Of a stretch of DNA of 64,000 nucleotides, positions 1 through 7,317 are shown one piece after another. The position numbers and the translations under genes were made by a program. This DNA is from Clostridium felsineum DSM 794. GTDB taxonomy: Bacteria; Bacillota; Clostridia; Clostridiales; Clostridiaceae. How positions within the stretch are numbered: position 1 is the first letter of the stretch; every line of letters starts with the position of its first letter. The notes under the pieces were generated by a model, which was given only the letters and a program-made list of their open reading frames with translations, was not told the origin of the DNA and made no database searches. Location of the stretch: contig NZ_CP096980.1 in assembly GCF_002006355.2 (NCBI RefSeq), positions 186,001 through 250,000 on the forward strand, written 5' to 3'.

Positions 1-888
1 TGGGTTGCCAGGTAGACTAAAAATGTATTTATTATTAAATTTCCAAAAGCTTATTGGTTTTCCTGGTTTAATTGCTACTGAGGAAAATAGTTCTTCACAA
101 TTAAGTTCTCCTAAGACCTGAGAAGTAAAATCATAATCTCCAACAGAAGCGCCACCTGAAGTTATTATAATATCTGAAGCTTCAAGAGCGTTTTTTATAC
201 TATTTTTTAGTACTTCTTTTTCATCCTTAATAATCCCATAGGATAAGCTTTTAGCACCTGTTTTTGCTATTAGTGCTTTTAAAGTATGTTCGTTACTATT
301 TCTTATTTTTCCTAAGGTAAGATTGTTAGTTATATCAACTAATTCATCACCAGTTATAATAAGGCATACTACGGGCTTTTTATATACATTTACTGAGCTA
401 TAACCTAAAGATGCAAGCATTCCAATTTCCATTGGCCTAATACATTGATTTTTCTTTAAAGCAATTTGTCCTACTTCTATTTCCTCACCTTTTTTTATTA
501 TGTTTAGACCTTCTGATAAATTTTCAGGTACAGTAAGTTTAGAACCATTTACTTTAACCTTTTCGATTTGTATAACACAATCTGCGCCTGCTGGAACAGG
601 GGCACCTGTCATGATTTTATAGGCTTCACCATTATGGACAACTCCATTAAAAAAATCGCCAGCCTTTATTGTTTTAATTATATTAAAGGTTAAATTCTCT
701 TTTGTAGTGTCAGAACTTTTTATTGCGTATCCATCCATGGCTGATTTATTAAAGGGAGGCAAATAATCCTTTGAATATATATCATCTGCTAAAACCATAT
801 CTAATGAGTTTTCTAAAGAGACAGTTTCTGTTCCTATAGGTTTTACAGTATTTAAAATTAAGTTTAAAGCTTCTTCTTTTGAAATCAT
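1..888 (-). CDS. moeA: Molybdopterin molybdenumtransferase MoeA, 3' part beyond window
   Basis: The reading frame starts at ATG 888 and runs off the window edge, so about 295 residues are present. MoeA inserts molybdate into adenylylated molybdopterin, the last step of Mo-cofactor synthesis. Visible MoeA signatures are an N-terminal PPFNKSAMDGYA segment, MTGAPVPAGADCVI, the nucleotide-fold block ITGDELV followed by TSGGASVGDYD, and SLPGNP at the edge. The start ATG overlaps the TGA stop of the formate dehydrogenase gene by 4 bases (ATGA), so the two are almost certainly translationally coupled. Making the cofactor enzyme with a cofactor-dependent dehydrogenase is functionally coherent. The C-terminal domain IV cannot be seen. 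Confidence 0.93.
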   Translation of the reverse strand, partial: MISKEEALNLILNTVKPIGTETVSLENSLDMVLADDIYSKDYLPPFNKSAMDGYAIKSSDTTKENLTFNIIKTIKAGDFFNGVVHNGEAYKIMTGAPVPAGADCVIQIEKVKVNGSKLTVPENLSEGLNIIKKGEEIEVGQIALKKNQCIRPMEIGMLASLGYSSVNVYKKPVVCLIITGDELVDITNNLTLGKIRNSNEHTLKALIAKTGAKSLSYGIIKDEKEVLKNSIKNALEASDIIITSGGASVGDYDFTSQVLGELNCEELFSSVAIKPGKPISFWKFNNKYIFSLPGNP

Positions 889-3023
889 TTTATATCAATC
901 CCCATATCTTTTCTTAGCTTAGAATACTTGTTTATTAATTCTTCTTCTGCTTTCTTTTGATTATCTATTCTTTCAACTCTAACAGCACAATATTTAAATT
1001 CTGGAGTTTTAGAAATTGGATCTAGGCTTCCTATTGTAAGTTCATTGCATGCACCAATCCACCATTGGTAAGTCATATAAGTTGCGCCTTTTTTAGTTCG
1101 TCCACTAATCCAAGCTCTGCTTATTACTTTACCCCTTTTTGATGAAACTGTTACTAATTCCTGATCTTTTATTCCAAGTTCTTTTGCATCTTCTATACTC
1201 ATTTGAATATATCCTGGCTCATCAGCTAAATTTTGAAGCGCACGACAATTTCCTGTCATAGTTCTTACAGAATAATGACCTACTTCTCTAACTGTTGAAA
1301 GTACTAATGGATAGTCTTTACTAATTTTTTCAGCAGGTTCTCTCCACTCAGTTGCAAATAATTTACCCTTTCCATTTTCAGTGGCAAATTTGTTTTCAGC
1401 ATATAGATAAGGAGTACCGTTATCCGCTTGTGATGTACAAGGCCATAAAACAGTTCCTTGCTTTTCCATTTTTTCATAACTTGCACCAGCGAATTTAGGT
1501 GAAAGACTTCTCATTTCATCCCAAATTTCTTTTGTATCCTTATATTTCATTGGATATCCCATAGCTGTTGAGATTAAAGAAATTATTTCCCAATCTGGTT
1601 TTGCATCGCCAATTGGATCTACTGCTTTTCTTATTCTTTGAAAGCCTCTATCAGCAGAGCTATAAACACCATCATGTTCACCCCAAGAGGTTGCTGGAAG
1701 TACAACATCAGCATGAAGGGCTGTTTTATTCATAAATATGTCTTGCACAATTACGAATTCCATCTTGTCTAATGCCTCACGAATTTCTTCTGCATCAGGA
1801 TCACTCTGTACAGGATCTTCACCAAATATATAGTATGCTTTTAATTTGTCTTCCTCTAAAACTAGCTTTGGCACTTCAGTTAAAACATAACCATTTTCCT
1901 TTGGTAGTTTAACACCCCAAGCTTTTTCAAACTTTTCTCTAATTTTTTTATCTATAACCTTTTGATAGCCGGGGAAATAGTTTGGGAGAACTCCCATGTC
2001 ACAAGTTCCTTGAACATTATTTTGACCTCTTACTGGTCCAATACCAACGCTTTCACGTCCAAAGTTTCCTGTTAGTAAAGCTATGGAGGCAAGACCTTTT
2101 ACAACATCAACAGCTTGTGAAAATTGACACACTCCCATTCCGTAGAGAATCATAGCATTTTTTGCTTTAGCATAACTTCGCATAGCACGTCTTATATCTT
2201 CAGCTTTAACTCCTGTTATTTTTTCTGCATATTCTGGAGTGTATTTTGCTACTGTTTTTTTATATTCTTCAAAACCTTCAGTATAGTTTTTCACATACTC
2301 TTCATCATATAAGTTTTCTTCAATAAGTACATTTCCAAAAGAATTAACTATTGCCATATTAGTTCCATTGTTTAGTTGAAGCCATTGGTCTGAAAGTCTT
2401 ACAGTATCTGTTTTTCTTGGATCTGTTACAATTACCTTTGCGCCATTAGATTTAGCTTCTACAATTCTTTTTGCAACAATCGGATGAGTTTCTGTAGGAT
2501 TATAGCCAAATACAAATATTAAATCTGCATTGTTTATTTCAGGAATTGAGTTAGACATAGCACCATCACCTAAAGAATAACTAAGTCCTGCAACAGAGGG
2601 GCCGTGACAAACTCTTGCGCAATGGTCTATGTTATTTGTTCCTATAGCAGCTCTCATAAATTTTTGCATTACATAATTAGATTCATTTCCTGGTCCTCTT
2701 GCAGAACCTGTTCCCATTATTGCATCTGGTCCATATTTTGCTTTTATTTTTATTAGGTTTTCTGCTGTGAACTTTACAGCTTCATCCCAACTCACTTCTT
2801 CTAATTCACCATTTTTTCTGATCATTGGTTTCTTTATTCTTTTTGTTAAAAGCTGAGGATCATTTAAGAAGTCCCAACCATAGTATCCTTTTAAACATAA
2901 ACTTCCTTTATTATTTGTTCCATCAGCTGGTTCTGCTCTTACAATTTCACCATCTTTAACAACTAGGTATAGGTTACATCCTGTGCCACAATAAGGACAG
3001 ACTGTTAATACTTTTTTCTCCAT
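885..3023 (-). CDS. fdhF: Formate dehydrogenase, FdhF-like molybdopterin oxidoreductase (Cys form)
   Basis: This 712-residue protein has the length of E. coli FdhF. The N-terminus carries a [4Fe-4S] motif with Cys9, Cys12, Cys16 and Cys43 (CPYCGTGC...GSLCLKG). The active-site segment DHCARVCHGPSVAGL has cysteine at residue 139 where selenoenzymes have selenocysteine, followed by the conserved HGPS. The C-terminal molybdopterin-dinucleotide domain includes SVREVGHYSVRTMTGNC. It would interconvert formate and CO2 in the cytoplasm. ATG 3023 is preferred over an ATG 12 codons upstream because AGGAG lies 8 bases before it. The stop overlaps moeA. The electron partner is not in this window, so FDH-H-like is safer than NAD-linked. 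Confidence 0.9.
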   Translation of the reverse strand: MEKKVLTVCPYCGTGCNLYLVVKDGEIVRAEPADGTNNKGSLCLKGYYGWDFLNDPQLLTKRIKKPMIRKNGELEEVSWDEAVKFTAENLIKIKAKYGPDAIMGTGSARGPGNESNYVMQKFMRAAIGTNNIDHCARVCHGPSVAGLSYSLGDGAMSNSIPEINNADLIFVFGYNPTETHPIVAKRIVEAKSNGAKVIVTDPRKTDTVRLSDQWLQLNNGTNMAIVNSFGNVLIEENLYDEEYVKNYTEGFEEYKKTVAKYTPEYAEKITGVKAEDIRRAMRSYAKAKNAMILYGMGVCQFSQAVDVVKGLASIALLTGNFGRESVGIGPVRGQNNVQGTCDMGVLPNYFPGYQKVIDKKIREKFEKAWGVKLPKENGYVLTEVPKLVLEEDKLKAYYIFGEDPVQSDPDAEEIREALDKMEFVIVQDIFMNKTALHADVVLPATSWGEHDGVYSSADRGFQRIRKAVDPIGDAKPDWEIISLISTAMGYPMKYKDTKEIWDEMRSLSPKFAGASYEKMEKQGTVLWPCTSQADNGTPYLYAENKFATENGKGKLFATEWREPAEKISKDYPLVLSTVREVGHYSVRTMTGNCRALQNLADEPGYIQMSIEDAKELGIKDQELVTVSSKRGKVISRAWISGRTKKGATYMTYQWWIGACNELTIGSLDPISKTPEFKYCAVRVERIDNQKKAEEELINKYSKLRKDMGIDIK

Positions 3024-3052
3024 GTCATTTATCTCCTTTTTCAATTTTATTA

Positions 3053-3111
3053 AAAACAAAAAACCAGCATAAACATACTTTCTCTGTGAAATAGCACGTT
3101 CATACTGGTTT
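3053..3111 (-). terminator. 18-bp hairpin plus U-tract in the fdhF leader
   Basis: Read as minus-strand RNA, bases 3111-3061 fold into an 18-bp stem, with several G-U pairs and no mismatch, closed by a 15-nt loop. A TTTTTTGTTTTT tract follows. It lies between the DUF2294 gene and the fdhF ribosome site, about 30 nt from the fdhF start. It could simply terminate the upstream transcript, or it could be a regulated terminator for fdhF-moeA. The G-U pairs mean it is strong only on the minus-strand RNA, which supports the orientation. Confidence 0.7.
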
Positions 3112-3161
3112 ATTTATAAGCTAAGATAAATCTTTCTTAAAAAATCTAACCATTTTAACTT

Positions 3162-3515
3162 TTATATTAACTTTATATTAATTTCTATTGTTCTTTCTTT
3201 ATTTTTGAAATTATATATTTTCCAAGCATACTGAAAGCCTTGTCCTAATTCCGCTTTTACATCATCATAAAAGCTTTTTTCCAAATGAGGCTTCATAACC
3301 TTCCAGTAGTTAGTAACTAAATCTGTTGCTCCCTCATCTACCAATATTTCAGATAAGTTTGAAAGAATACCTTTTATTTCTATGTTGAAGTTGTTATCAT
3401 CTATGATTTTTACTTTAACATAGTCTGGTCCTTTGCCTCTATAATGTTTTACTATTTTGACCACAAGTCTCTTTATTCTTTCTTGAAATTCAGTTTTTTC
3501 ATATTTTTGTAACAT
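3162..3515 (-). CDS. DUF2294 domain protein
   Basis: A 117-residue soluble protein. The segment RGKGPDYVKVKIIDDNNF followed by IKGILSNLSEILV has the spacing of the DUF2294 family (GP..VKV...D......G.L...E..L), which has no established biochemical activity that I know of. It lies upstream of fdhF on the same strand, which suggests a link to formate metabolism but proves nothing. ATG 3515 was chosen over GTG 3524 because AGAAG sits about 8 bases upstream. There is no signal peptide or membrane segment. Confidence 0.7.
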   Translation of the reverse strand: MLQKYEKTEFQERIKRLVVKIVKHYRGKGPDYVKVKIIDDNNFNIEIKGILSNLSEILVDEGATDLVTNYWKVMKPHLEKSFYDDVKAELGQGFQYAWKIYNFKNKERTIEINIKLI

Positions 3516-3726
3516 AAATAACACTTCTTTTTACGTTAATAGCTATAAAAATTTCATTTTATAGTTTACTTCATTTTAATATTTTAGTCTGGATTAGTCA
3601 ATTAGTATAAATCTAAAATTTACTCATAAAGTTTTATATAATTCTAAATTAATCCAAAAATTTATGATATTTTCTCATTTTCTCTAAAAATCGAAAGCTT
3701 TCTGTATTTTTTTGTTTATTGCAATT

Positions 3727-3755
3727 TTGATAAAATAAGCATAATATAATATTAA
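3727..3755 (+). promoter_or_regulatory. Possible promoter of the mogA-fecDCB cluster
   Basis: TTGATA (3727-3732) is followed after 17 bases by TATTAA (3750-3755), and the next gene starts at 3779 behind AGGAGG. The region 3516-3778 separates divergent genes, so it must hold promoters in both directions. The match is moderate and the sequence is very AT-rich. Confidence 0.4.
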
Positions 3756-3778
3756 AGTTTTAAATATAGGAGGAAAAA

Positions 3779-4276
3779 ATGATTAAAACGGCAATCTTGA
3801 CTATTAGTGATAAGGGATATTCTAAGGAAAGAGAAGATTTAACAGGACCGTCAATAGCAAAAATTCTTCCTGAAGATTCCTATACAGTAGAATATTTTAA
3901 AATAATTCCCGATGAAAAGGATATTATTATAAAAGAATTAAAGCATTTATGTGATGATGTTAAAATCAATCTGATTTTGACTAATGGTGGTACTGGCTTT
4001 TCAAAACGAGATATTACTCCAGAAGCAACTCTTGAAGTGGTAGAAAAATTAACCCCAGGTTTTAATGAGGTTATGAGAGCCGAGTCATTAAAAATTACAC
4101 CACATGCTATGCTTTCTAGAGCGGTAAGTGGTATACGCAAATCCAGTATAATAATAAATTTGCCGGGAAGTCCTAAAGGAGCTGTGGAAAATTTGCAAGC
4201 AATATTAAGTGCTATTCCTCATGGCGTGAAGATTTTGACAGGAGAAGCCTCTGAATGTGCTAAACTAAGAGAGTAA
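3779..4276 (+). CDS. mogA: Molybdopterin adenylyltransferase, MogA/MoaB family
   Basis: A 165-residue, single-domain protein of the MoCF-binding fold. It begins TAILTISDKGYSKEREDLTGPSI and has the nucleotide-site motif LTNGGTGFSKRDITPEAT and the later INLPGSPKGAVENL. MogA/MoaB adenylylates molybdopterin before MoeA inserts the metal. The start follows AGGAGGAAAAA. It is divergent from the fdhF-moeA block but clearly of the same pathway. Next downstream, after a short gap, is a FecCD-type importer, which makes a metal-oxyanion supply role for that importer plausible. MogA and MoaB cannot be separated from sequence reading alone. Confidence 0.88.
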   Translation: MIKTAILTISDKGYSKEREDLTGPSIAKILPEDSYTVEYFKIIPDEKDIIIKELKHLCDDVKINLILTNGGTGFSKRDITPEATLEVVEKLTPGFNEVMRAESLKITPHAMLSRAVSGIRKSSIIINLPGSPKGAVENLQAILSAIPHGVKILTGEASECAKLRE

Positions 4277-4368
4277 TAAGAGTCTATTTTAAGTTGATTT
4301 ATAATAAAAGCTTTATACATTTTTCAAATTTATTTAGTTGTAATACATTAAAGAAAGGATTTATAGTT

Positions 4369-5397
4369 TTGAGAAATTGTTTTAAAAAACATGTTAATTT
4401 TGCTTTGATACTTTTAGTTTTATTACTGCTTTTTATATTTTTGATTTCTTTTAAAATGGGAAGATATTCTATTAAAATTTCTGATGTATTATATGCTTTT
4501 TATACAAGTTTAATGGGACATCCTAACAGTATATCCACAACAATGAGTACTGTGATTTTTAATATTCGTCTCCCAAGAATACTAGCTGCTCTTTTAATTG
4601 GAGCTTCCCTTGCACTGGCTGGAGTAACTTATCAAGGATTATTCAGAAATCCAATGGCATCTTCTGATATACTTGGGGCTTCTGCAGGAGCAAGTTTTGG
4701 CGCAGCTGTTGCGCTTTTACTTTCTTTAAATTTATTTGCAGTTCAAATATCAGCTTTTATTTTTGGAATGCTAGCTGTTATCATTGTTTTTTTTATCAGT
4801 AGATTTATAAGTCATAATAACAATATGATTCTGATTTTAGTATTAATTGGACTTGTTGTTTCATCTTTATTCCAATCTTTTGTATCTATAATAAAGTATG
4901 TTGCTGATCCAGACAGCAAACTTCCAGCTATAACTTTTTGGCTTATGGGAGGACTTTCAAACATAACTTTTAAAAATATAGTGATGATTTTACCAGCATT
5001 TATTATTGGAACTGTGCCCATATTTATGCTTAGATGGCGTCTTAACGCGTTAACCTTTGGAGAAGAAGAGGCTAAAGCCCTTGGCGTTAATGTAGAAAAA
5101 ATAAGAATTATTTTAATATTTTGTTCTACAATACTAACTACTTCGTCTGTAGCAATTGGAGGTATTATTGGTTGGGTTGGACTTGTGATTCCACATGTTG
5201 CAAGGATACTTGTGGGATCAAACTATAAGAAACTTGTACCTTGTTCAATTTTACTTGGAGCAAGTTATCTTTTGTTAATTGATGATTTAGCAAGAAGCAT
5301 GTTTTCTATGGAAATACCAATTGGTATACTAACGTCACTTATAGGTGCTCCATTTTTTATTATTATTTTGCTAAAAAGAAAGGATAAATTTATATGA
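4369..5397 (+). CDS. FecCD-family ABC transporter permease (metal, siderophore or oxyanion)
   Basis: A highly hydrophobic protein of about 342 residues with roughly ten membrane segments, as in BtuC/FecC/MolB permeases. Family motifs include RLPRILAALLIGASLALAGV and GWVGLVIPHVARILVG. I prefer a TTG start at 4369, behind AAAGGA, which places the first membrane helix normally. The open frame extends up to 4294 (also TTG), which would add an unusual 25-residue hydrophilic leader with no ribosome site. Its end overlaps the ATPase gene by 4 bases. The family imports iron-siderophores, cobalamin or molybdate/tungstate; position next to mogA favours the last, by inference. Confidence 0.82.
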   Translation: MRNCFKKHVNFALILLVLLLLFIFLISFKMGRYSIKISDVLYAFYTSLMGHPNSISTTMSTVIFNIRLPRILAALLIGASLALAGVTYQGLFRNPMASSDILGASAGASFGAAVALLLSLNLFAVQISAFIFGMLAVIIVFFISRFISHNNNMILILVLIGLVVSSLFQSFVSIIKYVADPDSKLPAITFWLMGGLSNITFKNIVMILPAFIIGTVPIFMLRWRLNALTFGEEEAKALGVNVEKIRIILIFCSTILTTSSVAIGGIIGWVGLVIPHVARILVGSNYKKLVPCSILLGASYLLLIDDLARSMFSMEIPIGILTSLIGAPFFIIILLKRKDKFI

Positions 5398-6200
5398 AAT
5401 TAGAGCTTAAAACTTTATCCTGTGGATATAAAGAAAATTTAATAGTTAACCAAATTTCTTTGAAAATAATTTCTGGGGAAATAGTTTGCTTACTTGGACC
5501 TAATGGCGTTGGAAAAACAACTTTATTTAAAACCATTCTTGGTTTTTTGAAATCCAAGAATGGAGAGATCTTATTGGATGGTGAGGATATTACTAAGTTT
5601 TCTAGAGAAAAACTGGCTAAATTAATAGCATATGTCCCACAAGCGCATACTCCTCCTTTTTCTTTTAAGGTAATAGATGTTGTAATAATGGGGAGAACAG
5701 CACACTTAAAAACCTTTGAAGCTCCAAAGAAAATTGATTATGAAATAGCTGAAAAAGCATTAGAGGATTTAAATATTGGATACTTAAAGGATAAGTCATA
5801 TACAAATATAAGTGGCGGTGAAAGGCAGCTAGTTTTAATTGCAAGAGCTCTTACTCAAGAACCTAAACTTTTGGTTATGGATGAGCCTACTTCAAATTTA
5901 GATTTTGGAAATCAAATAAGAGTGCTTGCCCAAATAAAAAGGCTCTCAGAAAAAGGATTAGGGGTATTAATGACCTCACATTCTCCAGATCATGTATTCT
6001 TGTGTTCATCAAAGGTAGTATTACTCCAAAGAGATAATAAGTTTACAGTTGGAACAATTGATGAAGTTATGACAGAAGAAAATTTATCGTCGTGTTATGG
6101 TGTTAAGATTAAAATTATTTCCACAAATATTAATGGTGCTGTTGTAAAATCTTGTATTCCAATGTTAAATACCGACGAAGGAAAAGGAGTTTTTAAATGA
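5394..6200 (+). CDS. ABC transporter ATP-binding protein, FecE/MolC type
   Basis: A 268-residue ATPase that powers the importer encoded around it. Walker A is GPNGVGKTT, the signature is ISGGERQLVLIARAL and Walker B is LLVMDEPTSNLDFG with the switch His in TSHSPDH. The Q-loop is in AYVPQAHTP. The gene starts inside the stop codon region of the permease gene (ATGA overlap) and ends overlapping the binding-protein gene, so all three form one tightly coupled operon. Confidence 0.9.
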   Translation: MKLELKTLSCGYKENLIVNQISLKIISGEIVCLLGPNGVGKTTLFKTILGFLKSKNGEILLDGEDITKFSREKLAKLIAYVPQAHTPPFSFKVIDVVIMGRTAHLKTFEAPKKIDYEIAEKALEDLNIGYLKDKSYTNISGGERQLVLIARALTQEPKLLVMDEPTSNLDFGNQIRVLAQIKRLSEKGLGVLMTSHSPDHVFLCSSKVVLLQRDNKFTVGTIDEVMTEENLSSCYGVKIKIISTNINGAVVKSCIPMLNTDEGKGVFK

Positions 6201-7267
6201 AAAAAATTAAAATTTTATCCAGTGTAATGGTTACATTACTTTTATTTACTGGTTGTAGCAATACTTCAAATAGTACAGATTCAACAAAAAAAAGTACAAA
6301 AAAAAATGCTTTTCAAACAATAACTGATAGTTCAGGGAAAAAAGTTAAAGTGCCTACTAAGATATCAAAAGTAGCTGATTCTTGGAAAGCTCATAATGAA
6401 ATATTACCTGTATTAGGCGCAGGTGATAAAATAATTTCAACGTCTTTAACAAAGAAAAATCAACCCTGGTTATACAAAGTAAATCCAACTATGAATAAAG
6501 CAACATCAACTTTCGGTACAACCTTTAATGCAGAGGAATTATTAAAAAATAAGCCTGATATAGTTTTTTCAGCTGATTCAGATACCTTTAAGGATAAAAT
6601 CTCCAGCATTGGATTACCAGTAGTTACAGTATCGTTTAAGGATTTTGATTCAATGAAAAAATGTATCTCTTTAACTGGAAAAATTCTTGGAGGGAATGCC
6701 GTTCTTCGTGCAAATAAATACAATACATATTTAGATAAGAAATTAAAAATAGTAAAAGGTATTACTTCTCAAATACCAGATAACAGTAAACCGAAAGTAC
6801 TGCATCTTCAATCATTGACGCCACTAAAAGTTGATGGGAGCAATACTATAATTAATGATTGGATTGAAGCCGCTGGTGGAATAAACTCTGCGAAGGAAAT
6901 AAATGGGAACATGAAGGAAATTTCTACAGAACAAATTTTAAAATGGAATCCTGATGTTATTATAGTTGGTGCAAATGGAACTCCAGCGGATTTAAATATA
7001 CTTTTAAAAGATTCTAGGTTACGAAATGTACCTGCTATAAAAAATAATAGAGTGTATCAAAATCCAGCAGGTGCTTTCGATTGGGATCGTTACGGATGTG
7101 AAGAGGCATTACAAGTTCAATGGGCAGCTAAAATGTTATATCCTTCAAAGTTTAAATCTTTAGATATGGTTTCTGAAACTAAGTATTTTTATAAAACATT
7201 CCTAAATTATAATCTTACTACTGATCAGGCAAATAGAATATTAAAAGCTGAAACACCTGAAAATTAA
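6197..7267 (+). CDS. ABC transporter substrate-binding lipoprotein, FecB/MolA type
   Basis: A 356-residue lipoprotein: MKKIKILSS then a hydrophobic stretch ending in the lipobox LFTGC, followed by a Ser/Thr/Lys linker. The mature part follows the FecB/BtuF class: VADSWKAHNEILPVLGAGDKI near the start of lobe 1, NKPDIVFSAD, WNPDVIIVGANG and the C-terminal lobe with RVYQNPAGAFDWDRYG. It captures ligand outside the membrane for the adjacent permease and ATPase. No cysteine-rich or heme motif is seen. Ligand is unknown; molybdate or tungstate is inferred from mogA, moeA and fdhF nearby, with ferric siderophore the alternative. Confidence 0.85.
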   Translation: MKKIKILSSVMVTLLLFTGCSNTSNSTDSTKKSTKKNAFQTITDSSGKKVKVPTKISKVADSWKAHNEILPVLGAGDKIISTSLTKKNQPWLYKVNPTMNKATSTFGTTFNAEELLKNKPDIVFSADSDTFKDKISSIGLPVVTVSFKDFDSMKKCISLTGKILGGNAVLRANKYNTYLDKKLKIVKGITSQIPDNSKPKVLHLQSLTPLKVDGSNTIINDWIEAAGGINSAKEINGNMKEISTEQILKWNPDVIIVGANGTPADLNILLKDSRLRNVPAIKNNRVYQNPAGAFDWDRYGCEEALQVQWAAKMLYPSKFKSLDMVSETKYFYKTFLNYNLTTDQANRILKAETPEN

Positions 7268-7276
7268 AGTAAAAAG

Positions 7277-7317
7277 AGCATTACGAAACTAATTAAGTTT
7301 TCGTAATGCTTTTTTTT
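7277..7317. terminator. Bidirectional terminator between convergent genes
   Basis: AGCATTACGAAA (7277-7288) pairs with TTTCGTAATGCT (7299-7310) around a 10-nt loop, followed by a T7 tract on the plus strand. It ends the importer operon. On the minus strand the A-rich flank also gives a U-tract after the penicillin-binding protein gene. Confidence 0.88.

Noticed and set aside
2600..2615. Possible selenocysteine in formate dehydrogenase
   Set aside because: The codon at active-site residue 139 encodes Cys and the frame has no internal TGA, so no selenocysteine is needed.
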